Source: Pseudomonas fluorescens
Lineage (GTDB): Bacteria > Pseudomonadota > Gammaproteobacteria > Pseudomonadales > Pseudomonadaceae
Direction of reading: 5' to 3'
Length of the DNA: 64,000 nucleotides
NCBI RefSeq assembly: GCF_000968015.1
Contig: NZ_LACH01000053.1
Span: forward strand, 18,810-82,809
Shown here: in pieces, positions 15,656 through 25,061 of the stretch
How positions within the stretch are numbered: the stretch's first letter is position 1
Layout of the letters: each line of letters starts with the position of its first letter
Translations under genes and position numbers: made by a program
The notes under the pieces: model-generated
What the model saw: only the letters and a program-made list of their open reading frames with translations
What the model was told of the DNA's origin: nothing
Databases searched by the model: none

Positions 15656-15685
15656 CCCTGTGGGAGCGAGCTCGCTCCCACAGGG
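15656..15685. repeat. Perfect 30-base palindrome, fused REP arms
   Basis: CCCTGTGGGAGCGAG is followed at once by its exact inverse. The two arms of a REP doublet seem to have collapsed onto each other with loss of the spacer. Confidence 0.9.
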
Positions 15686-15712
15686 TTTTATGCCCGCTCA
15701 TCAAATCGCAGG

Positions 15713-15752
15713 CAAAAAAAAGCCCGATCTCGCTAAAGCGTTCAATCGGGCT
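15713..15752 (-). terminator. Rho-independent terminator after azoR
   Basis: On the minus strand AGCCCGATT...GATCGGGCT with an inner CGCTTTAGCG mini-stem is followed by eight T residues. It ends the azoR transcript about 110 bases after its stop codon. Confidence 0.85.
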
Positions 15753-15860
15753 ACAGCACTCAGGAGCAACAAGTGCAAAGGGAGGTTCGATGCGCGTAAA
15801 GCCTTGAAGGGGTTGCGCCAGGTCACTTGAACATCAAGGGATTATCTGGCGATTAAAGCC

Positions 15861-16460
15861 TTAGGCGACCTGGGAAAGCTTGGCGTTGGCCTGGTTCAGG
15901 CCTTTCTCCTGGAAGTCACCGCCCAGGTTCATGCCTTCAGCGTGAATGAACGTCACGTCGTGAATCCCGATGAAGCCCATGACCTGACGCAGGTACGGTT
16001 CTTGGTGATCCGCGGTGCTGCCGGCGTAGATCCCGCCGCGCGCAGTCAGCACGTAGGCACGCTTGCCGCTGAGCAAGCCTTGCGGGCCGGTGTCGGTGTA
16101 CTTGAAGGTCACGCCGGCACGCAGCACATGGTCGAGCCAGGCTTTGAGGGTGCTCGGGATGGCGAAGTTGTACATCGGCGCGGCCATGACCAGTACATCG
16201 GCGGCCAGCAATTCGTCGGTCAACTGGTTGGAACGTTCCAGCGAAACCTGCTCCATGTCGCTGCGCTGCTCGGCAGGTTTCATCCAGCCGCCCAGCAAGT
16301 TGATATCCAGATGCGGCACCGGGTTGACGGCCAGGTCACGGACGGTGATCTGGTCGTTCGGGTGCGTGGCTTGCCACTGGCTGATGAAGGTCTGGGTCAG
16401 TTGACGCGAAACCGAGTCTTGCTGACGAGCGCTGCTTTCGATGATCAGAACGCGGGACAT
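15861..16460 (-). CDS. azoR: FMN-dependent NADH-azoreductase
   Basis: A 199-residue flavodoxin-fold enzyme. The FMN phosphate loop is IESSARQQDSVSRQL near residue 6, the flavin-contacting loop is MAAPMYNFAIPSTLKAWLDH, and TARGGIYAG and the C-terminal GFIGIHDVTFIHAEGMN are standard AzoR motifs. It acts as a cytoplasmic homodimer reducing quinones and azo compounds with NADH. GGAGG lies 9 bases before the ATG. It has its own terminator and reads as a single-gene unit. Confidence 0.95.
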   Translation of the reverse strand: MSRVLIIESSARQQDSVSRQLTQTFISQWQATHPNDQITVRDLAVNPVPHLDINLLGGWMKPAEQRSDMEQVSLERSNQLTDELLAADVLVMAAPMYNFAIPSTLKAWLDHVLRAGVTFKYTDTGPQGLLSGKRAYVLTARGGIYAGSTADHQEPYLRQVMGFIGIHDVTFIHAEGMNLGGDFQEKGLNQANAKLSQVA

Positions 16461-16573
16461 GGGATGTAGCCTCCATCTGAGAATGCTGTAGGTCGATGGA
16501 GTGAAGGTTAAACGGAGTTAAATCGATGAAAAAGCGCAAATAACTGCTATAAACCATCAATAAATTCGTTTAT

Positions 16574-16606
16574 AAGCGGAGCATGCCTGGCGGGCGTGCT
16601 CCGCTT
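16574..16606 (-). terminator. Hairpin after the 16611 gene
   Basis: AAGCGGAGCACGC pairs with GCATGCTCCGCTT on the minus strand. The stem is strong but only a mixed AT run follows, so termination is probable rather than certain. Confidence 0.6.
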
Positions 16607-16610
16607 GAGG

Positions 16611-16925
16611 TCATTTGGGGGTGCAGGTCAGTTTGATACGCATCTTGATGATGCTGCGGTTGAACTTGGCGGTGGCATTTTTGTGTTTACCAGCGGCCAC
16701 TTCGATATTGCGGGTGCGTGGTGCTTCCGGGCCATTGTTGAAAACCACCTTACAGGCCGCATCGGTGGTGCCGTAGTTGTTCACCTGAATGGTGGCAATG
16801 TCGCTATCCGTGTCATACGTGTTGTAGTCGATGCTCAAGCCATTCAGCTGTTTTTCAACGTCGATCGGATAAGCAAACGCAGTCAGCGGCAGCATCGCCA
16901 ACACCACACAACAAAGCTTTTTCAT
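16611..16925 (-). CDS. Small secreted protein of unknown function
   Basis: A 104-residue protein with a signal peptide (MKKLCCVVLAMLPLTAFA, cleavage after AFA). The mature 86 residues are strand-rich (ATIQVNNYGTTDAACKVVF, NATAKFNRSIIKMRIKL) with two cysteines (AACKV and LTCTPK) likely to form a disulfide, suggesting a small periplasmic beta-sandwich. GGAGACTGCTGA precedes the ATG. It is divergent from the LysR gene at 16975 with only 49 bases between, so their promoters overlap and LysR control is possible. Confidence 0.8.
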   Translation of the reverse strand: MKKLCCVVLAMLPLTAFAYPIDVEKQLNGLSIDYNTYDTDSDIATIQVNNYGTTDAACKVVFNNGPEAPRTRNIEVAAGKHKNATAKFNRSIIKMRIKLTCTPK

Positions 16926-16974
16926 TCAGCAGTCTCCAATATGGACTGCCAGCTTAGGACAAGAGGAGCTATTC

Positions 16975-17898
16975 ATGAAAGCGCCCCGCGTGACCCTTGA
17001 TCAATGGCGAACGTTACAGGCCGTGGTCGACCACGGCGGTTTCGCCCAGGCCGCCGAAGCGCTGCACCGCTCGCAATCATCGGTGAGCTACACCGTGGCG
17101 CGCATGCAGGACCAGCTCGGCGTGCCGCTGTTGCGCATCGACGGCCGCAAAGCGGTGCTGACCGAAGCCGGCGGCGTGCTGCTGCGCCGCTCGCGGCAAC
17201 TGGTAAAACAGGCCAGTCAGCTGGAAGACCTGGCCCATCACATGGAGCAAGGCTGGGAAGCGGAAGTGCGGCTGGTGGTCGACGCTGCGTATCCGAGCGC
17301 CCGCCTCGTTCGCGCCTTGACCGCGTTCATGCCGCAGAGCCGTGGCTGCCGGGTGCGTCTGCGTGAGGAGGTTCTATCCGGCGTAGAGGAAGTCTTGCTC
17401 GAAGGCGTGGCCGATCTGGCCATCACCGGCCTGAGCATTCCCGGTTACCTGGGGGCGGAATTGAGCGACGTAGAGTTTGTGGCTGTCGCTCACCCTGAAC
17501 ACCCACTGCATCGTCTGAACCGCGAACTGAACTTCCAGGATCTGGAATCCCAGATGCAAGTGGTCATCCGCGACTCCGGCCGCCAGCAGCCACGGGACGT
17601 TGGCTGGCTCGGCGCGGAACAGCGCTGGACCGTCGGCAGCCTGGCCACCGCGGCAACTTTTGTCAGCAGCGGCCTGGGTTTCGCCTGGTTGCCTCGGCAC
17701 ATGATCGAACGAGAACTCAAGGAAGGACTGCTCAAGCTGCTACCGTTGGACCAGGGTGGCAGCCGCAACCCAAGCTTCTACCTGTACTCGAACAAGGACA
17801 AACCCTTGGGTCCGGCCACGCAGATTCTCATCGAACTGCTGCGCACTTTTGACACTGCGCCGCTGGATGCACCTTTCGCTGCCCCTGAACAAGCCTGA
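16975..17898 (+). CDS. LysR family transcriptional regulator
   Basis: A 307-residue regulator with an N-terminal winged helix (VTLDQWRTLQAVVDHGGFAQ, AAEALHRSQSSVSYTVARM) and a periplasmic-binding-protein-like effector domain (EAEVRLVVDAAYPSARLVRAL and onward). GAGGAG lies 7 bases before the ATG. It is 14 bases upstream of, and co-directional with, an alpha/beta hydrolase gene and so may be in the same transcript, while its divergent neighbour is a small secreted protein. Effector unknown. Confidence 0.92.
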   Translation: MKAPRVTLDQWRTLQAVVDHGGFAQAAEALHRSQSSVSYTVARMQDQLGVPLLRIDGRKAVLTEAGGVLLRRSRQLVKQASQLEDLAHHMEQGWEAEVRLVVDAAYPSARLVRALTAFMPQSRGCRVRLREEVLSGVEEVLLEGVADLAITGLSIPGYLGAELSDVEFVAVAHPEHPLHRLNRELNFQDLESQMQVVIRDSGRQQPRDVGWLGAEQRWTVGSLATAATFVSSGLGFAWLPRHMIERELKEGLLKLLPLDQGGSRNPSFYLYSNKDKPLGPATQILIELLRTFDTAPLDAPFAAPEQA

Positions 17899-17912
17899 CA
17901 CGGAGTGTACGC

Positions 17913-18728
17913 ATGGCCTATTTCGAACACGAAGGTTGCAACCTGCACTATGAGGAATATGGCCACGGCACGCCGTTGCTGCTGGTCCACGGGCTGGGTT
18001 CCAGCACCCTGGACTGGGAAAAGCAGATCCCGGCGCTGTCGGCCCGCTACCGGGTGATCGTTCCGGATGTGCGTGGCCACGGTCGCTCCGACAAACCCCG
18101 CGAGCGCTACAGCATCGCCGGGTTCAGCGCCGACCTGATCGCCCTCATTGAACACTTGAACCTCGGCCCCACTCATTACGTGGGCCTGTCCATGGGCGGC
18201 ATGATCGGTTTTCAACTGGCCGTGGATCAGCCGCAATTGCTCAAAAGCTTGTGCATCGTCAACAGCGCGCCCGAGGTCAAACTGCGCAGCCGCGACGATT
18301 ACTGGCAGTGGTTCAAGCGCTGGAGCCTGATGCGCGTCCTCAGTCTGGGCACCATCGGCACGGCCTTGGGCGGCAAGCTGTTCCCCAAACCCGAACAGGC
18401 CGACCTGCGACAAAAAATGGCCGAGCGCTGGGCAAAAAACGACAAACATGCTTATCTCGCCAGCTTCGATGCGATCGTTGGCTGGGGGGTTCAGGAACGA
18501 CTTTCGAGGGTCTCCTGTCCAACCCTCATCGTCAGCGCCGACCGTGACTACACGCCGGTCTCGCTGAAAGAGACCTATGTAAAACTGCTGCCCGATGCGC
18601 GGCTGGTGGTGATCGCCGATTCGCGCCACGCCACCCCGCTGGATCAACCCGAAATGTTCAACCAAACGCTGCTCGAGTTTCTCACCGCAGTCGACACCAC
18701 CTCACTCAGGATCACTGACCCATGCTGA
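17913..18728 (+). CDS. Alpha/beta hydrolase
   Basis: A 271-residue hydrolase. Oxyanion region LLVHGLGSS, VRGHGRSDKP, nucleophile elbow GLSMGG with Ser at about 93, catalytic Asp in SADRDYTP and His in DSRHATPLDQP complete the triad. It resembles 3-oxoadipate enol-lactonase and esterase-type members in general layout, but no aromatic pathway genes are near. Its last codons overlap the ppiA start by 7 bases, so the two are likely co-translated. Confidence 0.9.
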   Translation: MAYFEHEGCNLHYEEYGHGTPLLLVHGLGSSTLDWEKQIPALSARYRVIVPDVRGHGRSDKPRERYSIAGFSADLIALIEHLNLGPTHYVGLSMGGMIGFQLAVDQPQLLKSLCIVNSAPEVKLRSRDDYWQWFKRWSLMRVLSLGTIGTALGGKLFPKPEQADLRQKMAERWAKNDKHAYLASFDAIVGWGVQERLSRVSCPTLIVSADRDYTPVSLKETYVKLLPDARLVVIADSRHATPLDQPEMFNQTLLEFLTAVDTTSLRITDPC

Positions 18729-19279
18729 AAAAAATCGCCCTCGTCGCTGGCTCCGTTCTGTTTGCCGCCAACCTGATGGCCGCGACGCCCGCCAAGGCGC
18801 CGCACGTACTGCTGGAAACCACCAACGGCCAGATCGAGATCGAGCTGGACCCGGTCAAAGCGCCGATCAGTACCAAGAACTTCCTTGATTACGTCAACAG
18901 CGGCTTCTACAACAACACGATTTTTCACCGTGTGATTCCAGGGTTCATGATCCAGGGCGGCGGTTTCACTCAACAAATGCAGCAGAAAGAAACCAAGGCA
19001 CCGATCAAGAACGAGTCCAAAAACGGTCTGCATAACGTCCGTGGCACGCTGTCCATGGCCCGCACCTCCAACCCTGATTCGGCCACTAGCCAGTTCTTCG
19101 TGAACGTCAAAGACAACGACTTCCTCGATAGCGGTGATGGCTATGCGGTCTTCGGTAAAGTCGTGAAGGGCATGGACGTGGTAGACGTCATCGTCAACTC
19201 GCAAACCACCACCCGTGGCGGCATGAAAGATGTGCCAGCCGACCCTGTGTTCATCAAGTCAGCCAAAGTCATCGACTAA
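18722..19279 (+). CDS. ppiA: Periplasmic peptidyl-prolyl cis-trans isomerase (cyclophilin)
   Basis: A 185-residue cyclophilin with a signal peptide (about 1-20). Active-site wording is intact: FHRVIPGFMIQGGGFT (Arg, Phe), LSMARTSNPDSATSQFFVN and GYAVFGKVVKGMDVVD. The compact size and signal peptide fit periplasmic PpiA. It assists folding of exported proteins. The start overlaps the preceding hydrolase gene. Confidence 0.93.
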   Translation: MLKKIALVAGSVLFAANLMAATPAKAPHVLLETTNGQIEIELDPVKAPISTKNFLDYVNSGFYNNTIFHRVIPGFMIQGGGFTQQMQQKETKAPIKNESKNGLHNVRGTLSMARTSNPDSATSQFFVNVKDNDFLDSGDGYAVFGKVVKGMDVVDVIVNSQTTTRGGMKDVPADPVFIKSAKVID

Positions 19280-19361
19280 GCTACACAGGAAGTCTTGAGC
19301 GGCTGCCGGAGTGCGCCGCTCACACTGTTCAAAGGAGAGCCCGTGCGCGGGCGGAGAACTG

Positions 19362-21194
19362 ATGCTTTATCGCCGTTTCGAGAAACTGATCGACATTTTC
19401 CGCGAGGCCCCGACGGCCGCTCCGCCGGATCGGGTTCTCCCTTTTTATACCTATTACTTGAAGCAGGTCTGGCCGAGTTTCGCCGTCCTGCTGTTCGTCG
19501 GCCTGATTGGTGCGCTGATCGAAGTGGCGCTGTTCAGCTACCTGAGTCGCATCATCGACCTGACCCAAGGCACGCCTAACGTCGATTTCTTCAAGGAACA
19601 CGGCATCGAGCTGGCCTGGATGGCGGTGGTAGCCCTGGTTTTTCGGCCGATCTTTGTTGGCCTGCACGACCTGCTGGTGCACCAGACCCTGAGCCCCAGC
19701 ATGACCAGTCTGATCCGCTGGCAGAACCACAGTTATGTGCTCAAACAAAGCCTGAATTTTTTCCAGAACGACTTCGCCGGGCGCATCGCCCAACGCATCA
19801 TGCAGACCGGCAACTCGCTGCGCGACTCGGCAGTGCAAGCGGTGGACGCGCTGTGGCACGTGCTGATCTACGCGATCAGTTCGCTGGTGTTGTTCGCCGA
19901 AGCCGACTGGCGCCTGATGATCCCGCTGCTGACCTGGATCGTCGCCTTCATCAGTGCCCTTTACTACTTCGTGCCACGGGTCAAGGAACGTTCGGTGGTG
20001 TCCTCCGATGCGCGCTCCAAACTCATGGGGCGGATCGTCGACGGCTACACCAACATCACCACCCTGAAGCTGTTCGCCCACACCAATTTCGAGCAGCAAT
20101 ATGCTCGCGAAGCGATCAAGGAACAAACCGAAAAAGCCCAACTGGCAGGCCGGGTGGTCACCAGCATGGACGTGGTCATCACCAGCATGAACGGCTTGCT
20201 GATCGTCGGCACCACCGGCCTGGCCCTGTGGCTGTGGACGCAGTCGCTGATCACCGTAGGCGCGATTGCCCTGGCCACCGGCCTGGTGATCCGCATCGTC
20301 AACATGTCCGGCTGGATCATGTGGGTGGTCACCGGCATTTTCGAAAACATCGGCATGGTTCAGGACGGTTTGCAGACCATTTCCCAACCGGTCAGCGTCA
20401 CCGATCGCGAGCAGGCCAAACCGCTGGCGGTCACCCGTGGCGAAGTGCGTTTCGAGCACGTGGATTTCCACTACGGCAAGAAGAGCGGAATCATCGGCGA
20501 CCTCAACCTGACCATCAAGCCCGGTGAAAAAATCGGCCTGATCGGTCCGTCCGGTGCCGGCAAGTCAACCTTGGTCAACCTGCTGCTGCGCCTCTATGAC
20601 GTGGAGGGCGGACGCATCCTCATCGACGGCCAGAACATCGCCGAAGTCGGCCAGGAAAGCCTGCGAGAGCGCATCGGCATGATCACCCAGGACACGTCCC
20701 TGCTGCATCGCTCGATCCGCGACAATTTGCTGTACGGCAAACCCGACGCCACCGACACCGAACTCTGGGAGGCGGTGCACAAGGCCCGCGCCGACGAGTT
20801 CATCCCGCTGTTGTCGGACTCCGAAGGTCGCACCGGTTTCGATGCCCACGTCGGTGAACGCGGGGTGAAACTCTCCGGCGGCCAGCGTCAGCGGATAGCG
20901 ATTGCTCGCGTGCTGCTCAAGGACGCGCCGATCCTGATCATGGACGAGGCCACCTCGGCGCTCGACTCGGAAGTCGAAGCGGCGATCCAGGAAAGCCTCG
21001 AAACCTTGATGCAGGGCAAAACCGTGATTGCCATTGCCCACCGCCTCTCGACCATCGCCCGCATGGACCGGCTGGTGGTGCTGGAAAAAGGCAAAATCGC
21101 CGAAACCGGCAGCCACGCCGAACTGCTGGCCCATGGCGGGTTGTATGCGCGGTTGTGGCAGCACCAGACCGGTGGATTTGTCGGCATCGATTAA
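19362..21194 (+). CDS. ABC transporter, fused permease and ATPase
   Basis: A 610-residue half-transporter. Residues about 30-320 hold six membrane helices of the ABC exporter type; the ATPase domain carries Walker A GPSGAGKS, Q-loop IGMITQDTSLLH, signature LSGGQRQRIAIAR, Walker B ILIMDEATSALDSE and switch His AHRLST. It should work as a homodimer or with a partner, exporting a lipid or drug-like compound. The start at 19362 is supported by GGAG 7 bases upstream. A terminator hairpin follows at 21322. Confidence 0.93.
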   Translation: MLYRRFEKLIDIFREAPTAAPPDRVLPFYTYYLKQVWPSFAVLLFVGLIGALIEVALFSYLSRIIDLTQGTPNVDFFKEHGIELAWMAVVALVFRPIFVGLHDLLVHQTLSPSMTSLIRWQNHSYVLKQSLNFFQNDFAGRIAQRIMQTGNSLRDSAVQAVDALWHVLIYAISSLVLFAEADWRLMIPLLTWIVAFISALYYFVPRVKERSVVSSDARSKLMGRIVDGYTNITTLKLFAHTNFEQQYAREAIKEQTEKAQLAGRVVTSMDVVITSMNGLLIVGTTGLALWLWTQSLITVGAIALATGLVIRIVNMSGWIMWVVTGIFENIGMVQDGLQTISQPVSVTDREQAKPLAVTRGEVRFEHVDFHYGKKSGIIGDLNLTIKPGEKIGLIGPSGAGKSTLVNLLLRLYDVEGGRILIDGQNIAEVGQESLRERIGMITQDTSLLHRSIRDNLLYGKPDATDTELWEAVHKARADEFIPLLSDSEGRTGFDAHVGERGVKLSGGQRQRIAIARVLLKDAPILIMDEATSALDSEVEAAIQESLETLMQGKTVIAIAHRLSTIARMDRLVVLEKGKIAETGSHAELLAHGGLYARLWQHQTGGFVGID

Positions 21195-21213
21195 TTGGGT
21201 TCCCCCCCGACAC

Positions 21214-21302
21214 TGTGGGAGCGAGCTTGCTCGCGATAGCGGAGTTTCAGCGACATAAATGTTGACTGTTACCCCGCTATCGCGAGCAAGCTCGCTCCCA
21301 CA
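21214..21302. repeat. REP doublet (REPIN), class 1
   Basis: TGTGGGAGCGAGCTTGCTCG at 21214 with its inverse ending at 21302; inner arms also match (CGATAGCGG / CCGCTATCG). Confidence 0.92.
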
Positions 21303-21321
21303 TGGATTATCTACACCCTGG

Positions 21322-21363
21322 TAACCGCCACAGCCCTCTAACCACAGGCCCTGGCGGTTTTTT
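21322..21363 (+). terminator. Rho-independent terminator
   Basis: AACCGCCA and TGGCGGTT pair and are followed by TTTTT. It ends the transcript of the ABC transporter, beyond the REP doublet. Confidence 0.8.
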
Positions 21364-21489
21364 ATGGCCGCTGGAAATCCACCAAAACCCTGCTGTAATC
21401 AGCCAAGGTTCTGGAGATGAGCCTGTCGTAAATGCGCAGGATGCATCACTCGATACAGTCTCGATAGGAAACCTATCAAGGACGCTCTC

Positions 21490-22185
21490 ATGTCTCTGTT
21501 CAAACGTTCAGTCACTGAGTTGTTAGGTACGTTCTGGCTGGTGTTGGGGGGTTGCGGCAGTGCGGTTCTGGCCGCGTCTTCTCCGCTGGGGATCGGGGTG
21601 CTGGGTGTGGCCCTGGCCTTTGGTCTGACGGTACTGACCATGGCATTCGCCATTGGCCATATTTCCGGCTGTCATCTCAACCCCGCCGTCTCGGTTGGTT
21701 TGTTCGTCGGCGGTCGATTCCCCGCCAAAGAGCTGCCCGCCTACATCATCGCTCAGGTGATTGGCGCGATTATCGCGGCGGCCTTGATCTACCACATCGC
21801 CAACGGCAAGGAAGGCTTCGAACTTGCCAGCGGTCTGGCTTCCAACGGCTACGGCGAGCATTCTCCCGGCAAATACTCGATGGCCGCAGGCTTTGTCTGT
21901 GAGCTGGTGATGACGGCGATGTTCGTGCTGATCATCCTCGGTGCCACCGACAAGCGAGCCCCCGCCGGGCTGGCGCCGATCGCCATCGGCCTGGCCTTGA
22001 CGCTGATTCACCTGATCTCGATCCCTGTCACCAACACCTCGGTCAACCCGGCCCGCAGCACCGGCCCGGCGCTGATCGTCGGAGGCTGGGCCATCGCGCA
22101 ATTGTGGATGTTCTGGGTGGCGCCGCTGCTCGGCGCGGTGATCGGCGGCGTGACGTATCGATGGTTAGGCAAGGAAGGCAGCTGA
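21490..22185 (+). CDS. aqpZ: Aquaporin Z
   Basis: A 231-residue water channel with six membrane helices and both pore signatures: HLNPAVS (Asn64-Pro-Ala) and SVNPARS. The arginine following the second NPA and the histidine in ISIPVT-flanking helix 5 wording (TLIHLISIPVTNTSVNPARS) fit the narrow water-selective AqpZ filter. It moves water across the inner membrane. An AAGGAC sequence lies 7 bases before the ATG. Confidence 0.96.
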   Translation: MSLFKRSVTELLGTFWLVLGGCGSAVLAASSPLGIGVLGVALAFGLTVLTMAFAIGHISGCHLNPAVSVGLFVGGRFPAKELPAYIIAQVIGAIIAAALIYHIANGKEGFELASGLASNGYGEHSPGKYSMAAGFVCELVMTAMFVLIILGATDKRAPAGLAPIAIGLALTLIHLISIPVTNTSVNPARSTGPALIVGGWAIAQLWMFWVAPLLGAVIGGVTYRWLGKEGS

Positions 22186-22200
22186 AGCCCGGAGCGAGAA

Positions 22201-23325
22201 TCAGTCTTGCCGGTAAGGCAAGGCCGACCTCGCTTCCTCGGCATACGCCAACACACCCACGCGCTCTTGCTGCAGGAAGTCTTTGACGGCAGCTTTCAGC
22301 CCGGGATGACGCAAGTAGTGCCATGAATGAGTGATCACGGGTTCAAACCCGCGAATCAACTTGTGCTCGCCTTGAGCACCGGCATCGAAACGCTGGAAGC
22401 CATTGGCAATCGCGTAGTCCATGCCCTGGTAGAAACAGGTCTCGAAGTGCAAACGATCGAACTCCGCCAGACAGCCCCAGTAACGACCGTAAAAGCTGTC
22501 GCCACCCACCAGACTGAAGGCCATGGCCACCGGCCGTGAGCCTTGCTTGGCCAACACCACACGAATCGACTCTGGCATGCGCTCGGCCAGCAAACTGAAA
22601 AACTCCCGCGTCAGATAGGGCGCTTGCCGCCGCACTGCGTAGGTGTTGGCGTAGCAGGCATAGACAAAGTCCCACTGCGCCTGATCGAGTTGCCTACCTT
22701 CAAGCCATTCGAAATCAATGCCCTGCCCGGCCACTTGTTCGCGTTCCTTGCGCATCTGCTTGCGCTTGCGCGAACTGAGGACGTCGAGGAAGTCCTGAAA
22801 ATCCCGATAGCCGCGATTCTGCCAGTGGTACTGACAGCCAATTCGTTGCAACCAGCCCGGCTGCTCGGCCAGGGCCGCGTCGGTGAACGGATCGGTGAAG
22901 TTGATGTGGGCACTGGAGAGTTGTTCGATTTCAAGGTAGCCCGGCAGGCTTTTCAACAGTTCGAAACCGTCCTCGAGCGTGGCCGCCAGTAAACGCGGGC
23001 CACTGACCGGACTGAACGGTACGGCCGTCAGCAGCTTGGGGTAGTAATCGATACCGGCACGCTCACAGGCATCGGCCCAGGCGTGGTCGAACACGTACTC
23101 GCCGTAGGAATGCCATTTGCGGTAACTGGGCAGCGCGGCAATCAGGCGATCGCCCTCGATGTGCAGCAAATGCTCGGGTTGCCAGCCGGAATGAGGACCG
23201 ACGCTGCCGCTGTCTTCCAGCGTGCTGAGAAAGGCGTGGCGCAGAAAGGGCTGATTCTCGGGCACCAGGGCATCCCACGTCTGCGACGCGATTTCCGACA
23301 GGCTTTGCAGACGTTGCAACGGCAT
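22201..23325 (-). CDS. FemAB-like/GNAT family N-acyltransferase (PF04339 type)
   Basis: A 374-residue cytoplasmic protein of the family once labelled peptidogalycan biosynthesis protein. Family wording: NQPFLRHAFLSTLEDSGSVG, GWQPEHLL, FDHAWADACERAG, YPKLLTAVPFSPVSGPRLL, and in the C-terminal half RKRKQMRKEREQV, MAFSLVGGDSFYGRYWGC, FDAGAQGEHKLIRGFEPV. The fold is a double GNAT. The ATG at 23325 has GAGG 6 bases ahead and is preferred to the two upstream alternatives at 23331 and 23337. Donor and acceptor are unknown. Confidence 0.85.
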   Translation of the reverse strand: MPLQRLQSLSEIASQTWDALVPENQPFLRHAFLSTLEDSGSVGPHSGWQPEHLLHIEGDRLIAALPSYRKWHSYGEYVFDHAWADACERAGIDYYPKLLTAVPFSPVSGPRLLAATLEDGFELLKSLPGYLEIEQLSSAHINFTDPFTDAALAEQPGWLQRIGCQYHWQNRGYRDFQDFLDVLSSRKRKQMRKEREQVAGQGIDFEWLEGRQLDQAQWDFVYACYANTYAVRRQAPYLTREFFSLLAERMPESIRVVLAKQGSRPVAMAFSLVGGDSFYGRYWGCLAEFDRLHFETCFYQGMDYAIANGFQRFDAGAQGEHKLIRGFEPVITHSWHYLRHPGLKAAVKDFLQQERVGVLAYAEEARSALPYRQD

Positions 23326-23608
23326 CACCATCCTCACTCTTCATGGCGTGAAAGCATCGCGAGTATCGCTTATCGCTCTGCATTGCACACGAGCAATTCG
23401 ACGACAGCGCTCTAGCGCAATAGTTCTCGACGACTTTGTATCGTCATCGAGACGCCATCACATTGCCACCGCTCTGTCATAAACCATCGCGATACTGGCG
23501 CCTGTTTTTAGAGCGCCGGGTTCTAAACCTGGTCACTGTTTTCCGTCCGTCAACGGTCGGTTGTGTCCTGGATGGCTCAGTCATCCCATTACATCTTCGG
23601 AGATTGAT

Positions 23609-24940
23609 ATGCGTCTTGCTTCCACGAAAACTGCGGCGGCCTTGTGTGGCGGGTTGCTGCTGGCCATGAGTGTTCCGGCCAGCGCCGCAGTCGACGCCAA
23701 ACTGCTCGACATGCTCAAGGCAAACGGCTCTATTTCGCCTGCGCAGTACACCGAACTGCAAGCCGAGTTGGCCAGGGATCAGAAAGACCAGAAAATCGCC
23801 CGCCAGGCTCAACAAGAGACCAACGAGCAGATCGCAGCGACTGCGAAGAAAACCACTGAACTGAGTACCTTCGACCAGAAACTGGCGTGGGCTGCCAAGA
23901 CCCAATTCAAGGGTGACGTGCGTTTCCGTGAGGAAACAGTCCACAACGATGGCGTTCCAAACAACAAAGACCAGGATCGTCAGCGCATTCGTGCCCGCCT
24001 GGGTGCCTACAGCGAAATCAACCCTCAGGTCGACACCGGTATTCGTATCGCCACCGGCAGCAACGACGACGCCCGGTCCACCAACCAGGACCTGAACAAC
24101 TACTTCGACAAGAAGTCGATCTGGCTGGACCAGGGCTACGTCGACTACCACCCCGACGCGATCAAGAACCTGCACCTCGTCGGCGGCAAGATGCCGCAAC
24201 AATGGGTGAGCATGGGTGACATCATCTGGGATAGCGACATCAACCCGGAAGGCCTGGCAGCGACTTACAAATACCCGCTGGGCGGCAGCACCGAGCTGTT
24301 CGGTAGCGCCGGCCACTACACCCTCAAGGACAACGTCGACGGCGAAGGTGTGCAGTTCAAACACGACCTGCGTCTGTACGCTGGCCAGTTGGGCGCGCGT
24401 TTCGCCATCACTGACAGCATGAAAATGACCCTGGGCGGCAGTATCTACGCCTACGACAACGATGACAGCAGTGCTTGCCCTACCACCGGCACCGTTACCG
24501 CACCGTGCGCACTGGCCGTCAATGGCAATAGCCCGAGGGAAGAGTTCAATCTGTACGAGGGTTTTGGTCAACTTGACTTCAGCAACCTGCCAGTACCGCT
24601 CTCGTTGTACGGTCAGTACGTCAACAACAAAGACGCGAGCAACAATCAGGACACTGGTTGGTTGGCCGGTGTGAAGTCCAAGATCTACGGCTTCGCAGTG
24701 GACTACAACTACCGCGATGTACAGCGTAACGCGGTTGTCGGCGCCTTCACCGACTCCGACTTTGCCAACGGTTTCACCGGTTCGCGCGGCAGCAAGTTGA
24801 AAGTGAGCTACGAGTTGGACAAGAACTTCAACCTCGGCGCGACGTACTTCATGGCCACCTCTGACCAAACCAACGCCAGCATCAACAAGAAAGACTCCGA
24901 CATCAACACCCTGCAACTGGATGCCGAAGCCAAGTTCTGA
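23609..24940 (+). CDS. Putative outer-membrane porin (Porin_5 type)
   Basis: A 443-residue protein. Residues 1-27 are a signal peptide (ending PASA-A), about 28-90 form a coiled coil (LLDMLKANGSISPAQYTELQ, KIARQAQQETNEQIAATAKK) expected to trimerise and reach the peptidoglycan, and the remainder is a beta barrel ending LQLDAEAKF with terminal Phe. Wording like LVGGKMPQQWVSMGDIIWDS is usual for this porin family. The ATG at 23609 follows CGGAGATTGAT. Solute preference unknown. Two hairpin terminators follow. Confidence 0.88.
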   Translation: MRLASTKTAAALCGGLLLAMSVPASAAVDAKLLDMLKANGSISPAQYTELQAELARDQKDQKIARQAQQETNEQIAATAKKTTELSTFDQKLAWAAKTQFKGDVRFREETVHNDGVPNNKDQDRQRIRARLGAYSEINPQVDTGIRIATGSNDDARSTNQDLNNYFDKKSIWLDQGYVDYHPDAIKNLHLVGGKMPQQWVSMGDIIWDSDINPEGLAATYKYPLGGSTELFGSAGHYTLKDNVDGEGVQFKHDLRLYAGQLGARFAITDSMKMTLGGSIYAYDNDDSSACPTTGTVTAPCALAVNGNSPREEFNLYEGFGQLDFSNLPVPLSLYGQYVNNKDASNNQDTGWLAGVKSKIYGFAVDYNYRDVQRNAVVGAFTDSDFANGFTGSRGSKLKVSYELDKNFNLGATYFMATSDQTNASINKKDSDINTLQLDAEAKF

Positions 24941-24957
24941 TTTCCCCCGCTACACGA

Positions 24958-24985
24958 CTCGGGCAAGGAAGCCCGAGCCGCTTTT
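24958..24985 (+). terminator. First terminator after the porin gene
   Basis: CTCGGGC-AAGGAA-GCCCGAG hairpin followed by CCGCTTTT, 17 bases beyond the stop codon. Confidence 0.75.
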
Positions 24986-24987
24986 AC

Positions 24988-25047
24988 AAACTCGCGTTGT
25001 GGTATCGGTCCCCATCATCCGTCCGATACTGCAGCGCGAGTTTTTTT
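24988..25047 (+). terminator. Second terminator after the porin gene
   Basis: Outer stem AAACTCGCG/CGCGAGTTT and inner stem GGTATCGG/CCGATAC, followed by seven T residues. A tandem terminator fits a strongly expressed porin gene. Confidence 0.8.
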
Positions 25048-25061
25048 GTTGGCGCAAAAAA

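Noticed and set aside
23477..24916. A 480-codon open frame antisense to the porin gene
   Set aside because: It mirrors the porin codons (third-position GC), lacks a start signal and recognisable motifs, while the rightward porin has signal peptide, barrel and terminators.
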